From the NCBI GenBank assembly GCA_028279885.1, contig JANQMX010000077.1, positions 62,001 through 126,000 of the forward strand: a DNA stretch of 64,000 bases, read 5' to 3'. Below, piece by piece: positions 62,615 through 64,000 of the stretch (its first letter is position 1; every line of letters begins with the position of its first letter). Both the position numbers and the translations under genes were made by a program. This DNA is from Rhodovibrionaceae bacterium. Its GTDB lineage: Bacteria > Pseudomonadota > Alphaproteobacteria > Kiloniellales > DSM-21159. The notes under the pieces were generated by a model. It was not told the origin of the DNA, searched no databases, and was given only the letters and a program-made list of their open reading frames with translations.

Positions 62615-64000
62615 ATGACCCTGAACTTTGATGCCGTTGGCGATGTTCCCGCGCTTATAGCGGCCAGGGTGGCCCTCAGCCCGGATCTTATCGCCTGTCA
62701 CTGCCGCGCCTCGACGGGGGTGTGGGAGCATGTGACGTGGCGCCAATACGGAGACGATATCGCGCGCGCGGCTCGTGGCTTCGTCGCCTGCGGCCTACAG
62801 CCGGGGGAGTCGGTGGCGATACTGGCGCCGCCGAGTTATCGCTGGGAGTTGGCTGAGAAGGCCGTCTTTGCGGCTGGCGGCGTTGTCACAGGGCTCGATC
62901 ACCTGTCATCGAAAGCGCAGAAGTCGAAATACATTGCCAAGCTGGCTCCGGCCGTTCTGGTGGTGGAGGCAGCGTCCGAGCTTGCTGATCTGGAGGCGGA
63001 TGTCCTCGCACGTCTGAAACGCATCGTCGTTCTTAATGCGGAGTCGGTAGAGGAGGGGCTCGCCTGGCCCCAGCTCATGGCGGCAGGGGCCGTGGACCAG
63101 CCATTGCCAGCTTTATCCCCGGAGGCAACGGCGACCATCGTCTTCACCTCGGGGTCGAGCGGCGAGCCGAAAGCCGTTCCCTACTCGCAAAAGCAATTGG
63201 TGTTGGCGACGAAGAGCATACTGGCTGCCTTCGGTCCGGCCGATGAGCGCGACGTGACGCTGTGCTGGCTACCGCTCAGCAATCTCTTGCAGCGGGTGAT
63301 GAATCTCTGCGCGGTCGGCGCAGGTGCGCAGATCTTCTTCGCCCCCGACCCGCGGCGAGTGATGAAGGAGATTGCCGAGGTGCGGCCCAGCGTGTTGATC
63401 GGCGTGCCGCGATTCTACGAGAAGGTCTCCGAGCGCGCGGAAGCAGCGATCGCAGAGTTGGGCGCGGTAAAGCAGGGCTTGCTGCGGCAGGCCATGGCGG
63501 CATCGCAGGCGAGCTTCGCAAAACAGGCTGACGGGACGTCCCTTTCGACCATAGAGCGTGGCCGGACGGCGCTTGCCGATCGCTTCGTTCTACGTGGCCT
63601 GCGCCAACGCCTCTTCGGTGATCGGATCCGCCTTCTGATCACGGGGTCGGCGGCAACGCCGCAGCCGGTCACGCGCTTCTTCACGGGTATCGGTCTACCT
63701 TTGGTCGAAGCCTATGCCATGACCGAGAATATCGTGCCCATGACGGTTAGCCGAAATCTCAACCGCGGACAGGGCTGTGTCGGCCGGCCACTGCCCGAGA
63801 ACGAGATCCGTATCGACGAGACCGGAGAGATTTTCGTCCGGGGCCCCGGTGTCTTCGCCGGCTATGTGGGCGATGCGGAGAGCACGCAGCGCTTCACTGA
63901 GGACGGCTTCTTTCGCACCGGCGATGCAGGACGCTTCGACGAAAGCGGTTGCCTCTACCTCACCGGCCGTAAGTCCGACTTGATCAAGACCTCGACCGGG
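62615..64000 (+). CDS. AMP-dependent acyl-activating enzyme, 3' end cut by window edge
   Basis: The first 462 residues of an ANL-superfamily ligase (usual length about 550-600). The P-loop is TIVFTSGSSGEPKAVPYS near 180, the central motif VEAYAMTENI near 370, and the hinge approach YLTGRKSDLIKTSTG reaches the last base of the window. It resembles long-chain fatty acyl-CoA synthetases more than ligases A and B, as it has no FDxG-type Asp at A4. It probably supplies acyl chains to, or acts after, the FeeM-like acyltransferase. The frame is open to the end, so the C-terminal lid domain is outside. Confidence 0.9.
   Translation, partial: MTLNFDAVGDVPALIAARVALSPDLIACHCRASTGVWEHVTWRQYGDDIARAARGFVACGLQPGESVAILAPPSYRWELAEKAVFAAGGVVTGLDHLSSKAQKSKYIAKLAPAVLVVEAASELADLEADVLARLKRIVVLNAESVEEGLAWPQLMAAGAVDQPLPALSPEATATIVFTSGSSGEPKAVPYSQKQLVLATKSILAAFGPADERDVTLCWLPLSNLLQRVMNLCAVGAGAQIFFAPDPRRVMKEIAEVRPSVLIGVPRFYEKVSERAEAAIAELGAVKQGLLRQAMAASQASFAKQADGTSLSTIERGRTALADRFVLRGLRQRLFGDRIRLLITGSAATPQPVTRFFTGIGLPLVEAYAMTENIVPMTVSRNLNRGQGCVGRPLPENEIRIDETGEIFVRGPGVFAGYVGDAESTQRFTEDGFFRTGDAGRFDESGCLYLTGRKSDLIKTSTG

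Noticed and set aside
1..64000. CRISPR array, prophage or tRNA/rRNA genes
   Set aside because: No regularly spaced repeats, phage structural genes or cloverleaf sequences were seen in any gap.

Overview
The window is a high-GC (roughly 60%) proteobacterial chromosome segment. Gene families and codon use suggest an alphaproteobacterium, plausibly Rhodospirillales or a marine relative; this is inference, since no rRNA gene is present. Most of the window is one large, split exosortase A (XrtA/EpsH) exopolysaccharide locus, flanked by central metabolism and transport genes. No tRNA, rRNA, CRISPR array or intact insertion sequence was seen.

Region 1 (1-9.3 kb) is housekeeping and accessory metabolism. 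It holds a trehalose-6-phosphate synthase (cut by the window edge), a GH15 glycosidase, a PPi-type phosphofructokinase, a divergent ureohydrolase, a DMT transporter, an SbtA/SbtB bicarbonate-transporter and PII-like pair, a RidA protein and a canonical agmatinase-type enzyme. Region 2 (9.3-20.7 kb) starts the polysaccharide area: a frameshifted ATP-grasp gene, the XrtA-associated O-antigen-ligase-like protein, a secreted trypsin-like protease, a Sel1/lytic transglycosylase, two asparagine-synthase-like proteins lacking the N-terminal Cys nucleophile, a NodB-type deacetylase and a YdcF protein.

Region 3 (21-34.1 kb) is the most unusual. A plus-strand cluster encodes a GNAT-like protein, an acyl carrier protein, a GST-like protein, an AMP-forming ligase, all three parts of a coenzyme-B12 glutamate mutase system (S, E and the L reactivase) and a fold-III PLP decarboxylase. 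It faces a second ligase/decarboxylase/ACP set plus two alpha/beta hydrolases, which is the set normally found with exosortase A. The combination mirrors the logic of vicenistatin beta-amino-acid starter synthesis (Glu to 3-methylaspartate to methylaspartyl-ACP to 3-aminoisobutyryl-ACP). It suggests that the exosortase-linked ligase/decarboxylase module makes aminoacyl- or beta-aminoacyl-ACP.

Region 4 (34.1-44.2 kb) holds glycosyltransferases, a flippase, sulfotransferases (one a 44-codon stump), an AT-rich acquired methyltransferase and a secreted C-type-lectin-like protein. Region 5 (44.5-57.4 kb) is the core XrtA operon: a polysaccharide export protein fused to an outer-membrane beta-barrel, two GT4 enzymes, an EpsB-type sugar transferase, amidotransferase 1, exosortase A-EpsI, FemAB, a polysaccharide deacetylase and a secretion ATPase. 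Region 6 (58-64 kb) has a large secreted propeller/beta-helix protein, an exosortase-associated FeeM/LuxI-like acyltransferase and an acyl-activating enzyme cut by the window end.

Together the genes can initiate, polymerise, flip, modify (amidation, deacetylation, aminoacylation, sulfation) and export a cell-surface polysaccharide, and process XrtA substrates. Two usual parts of such loci, the chain-length determinant and its tyrosine autokinase, are absent from the window, and no PEP-CTERM substrate protein was recognised in it.
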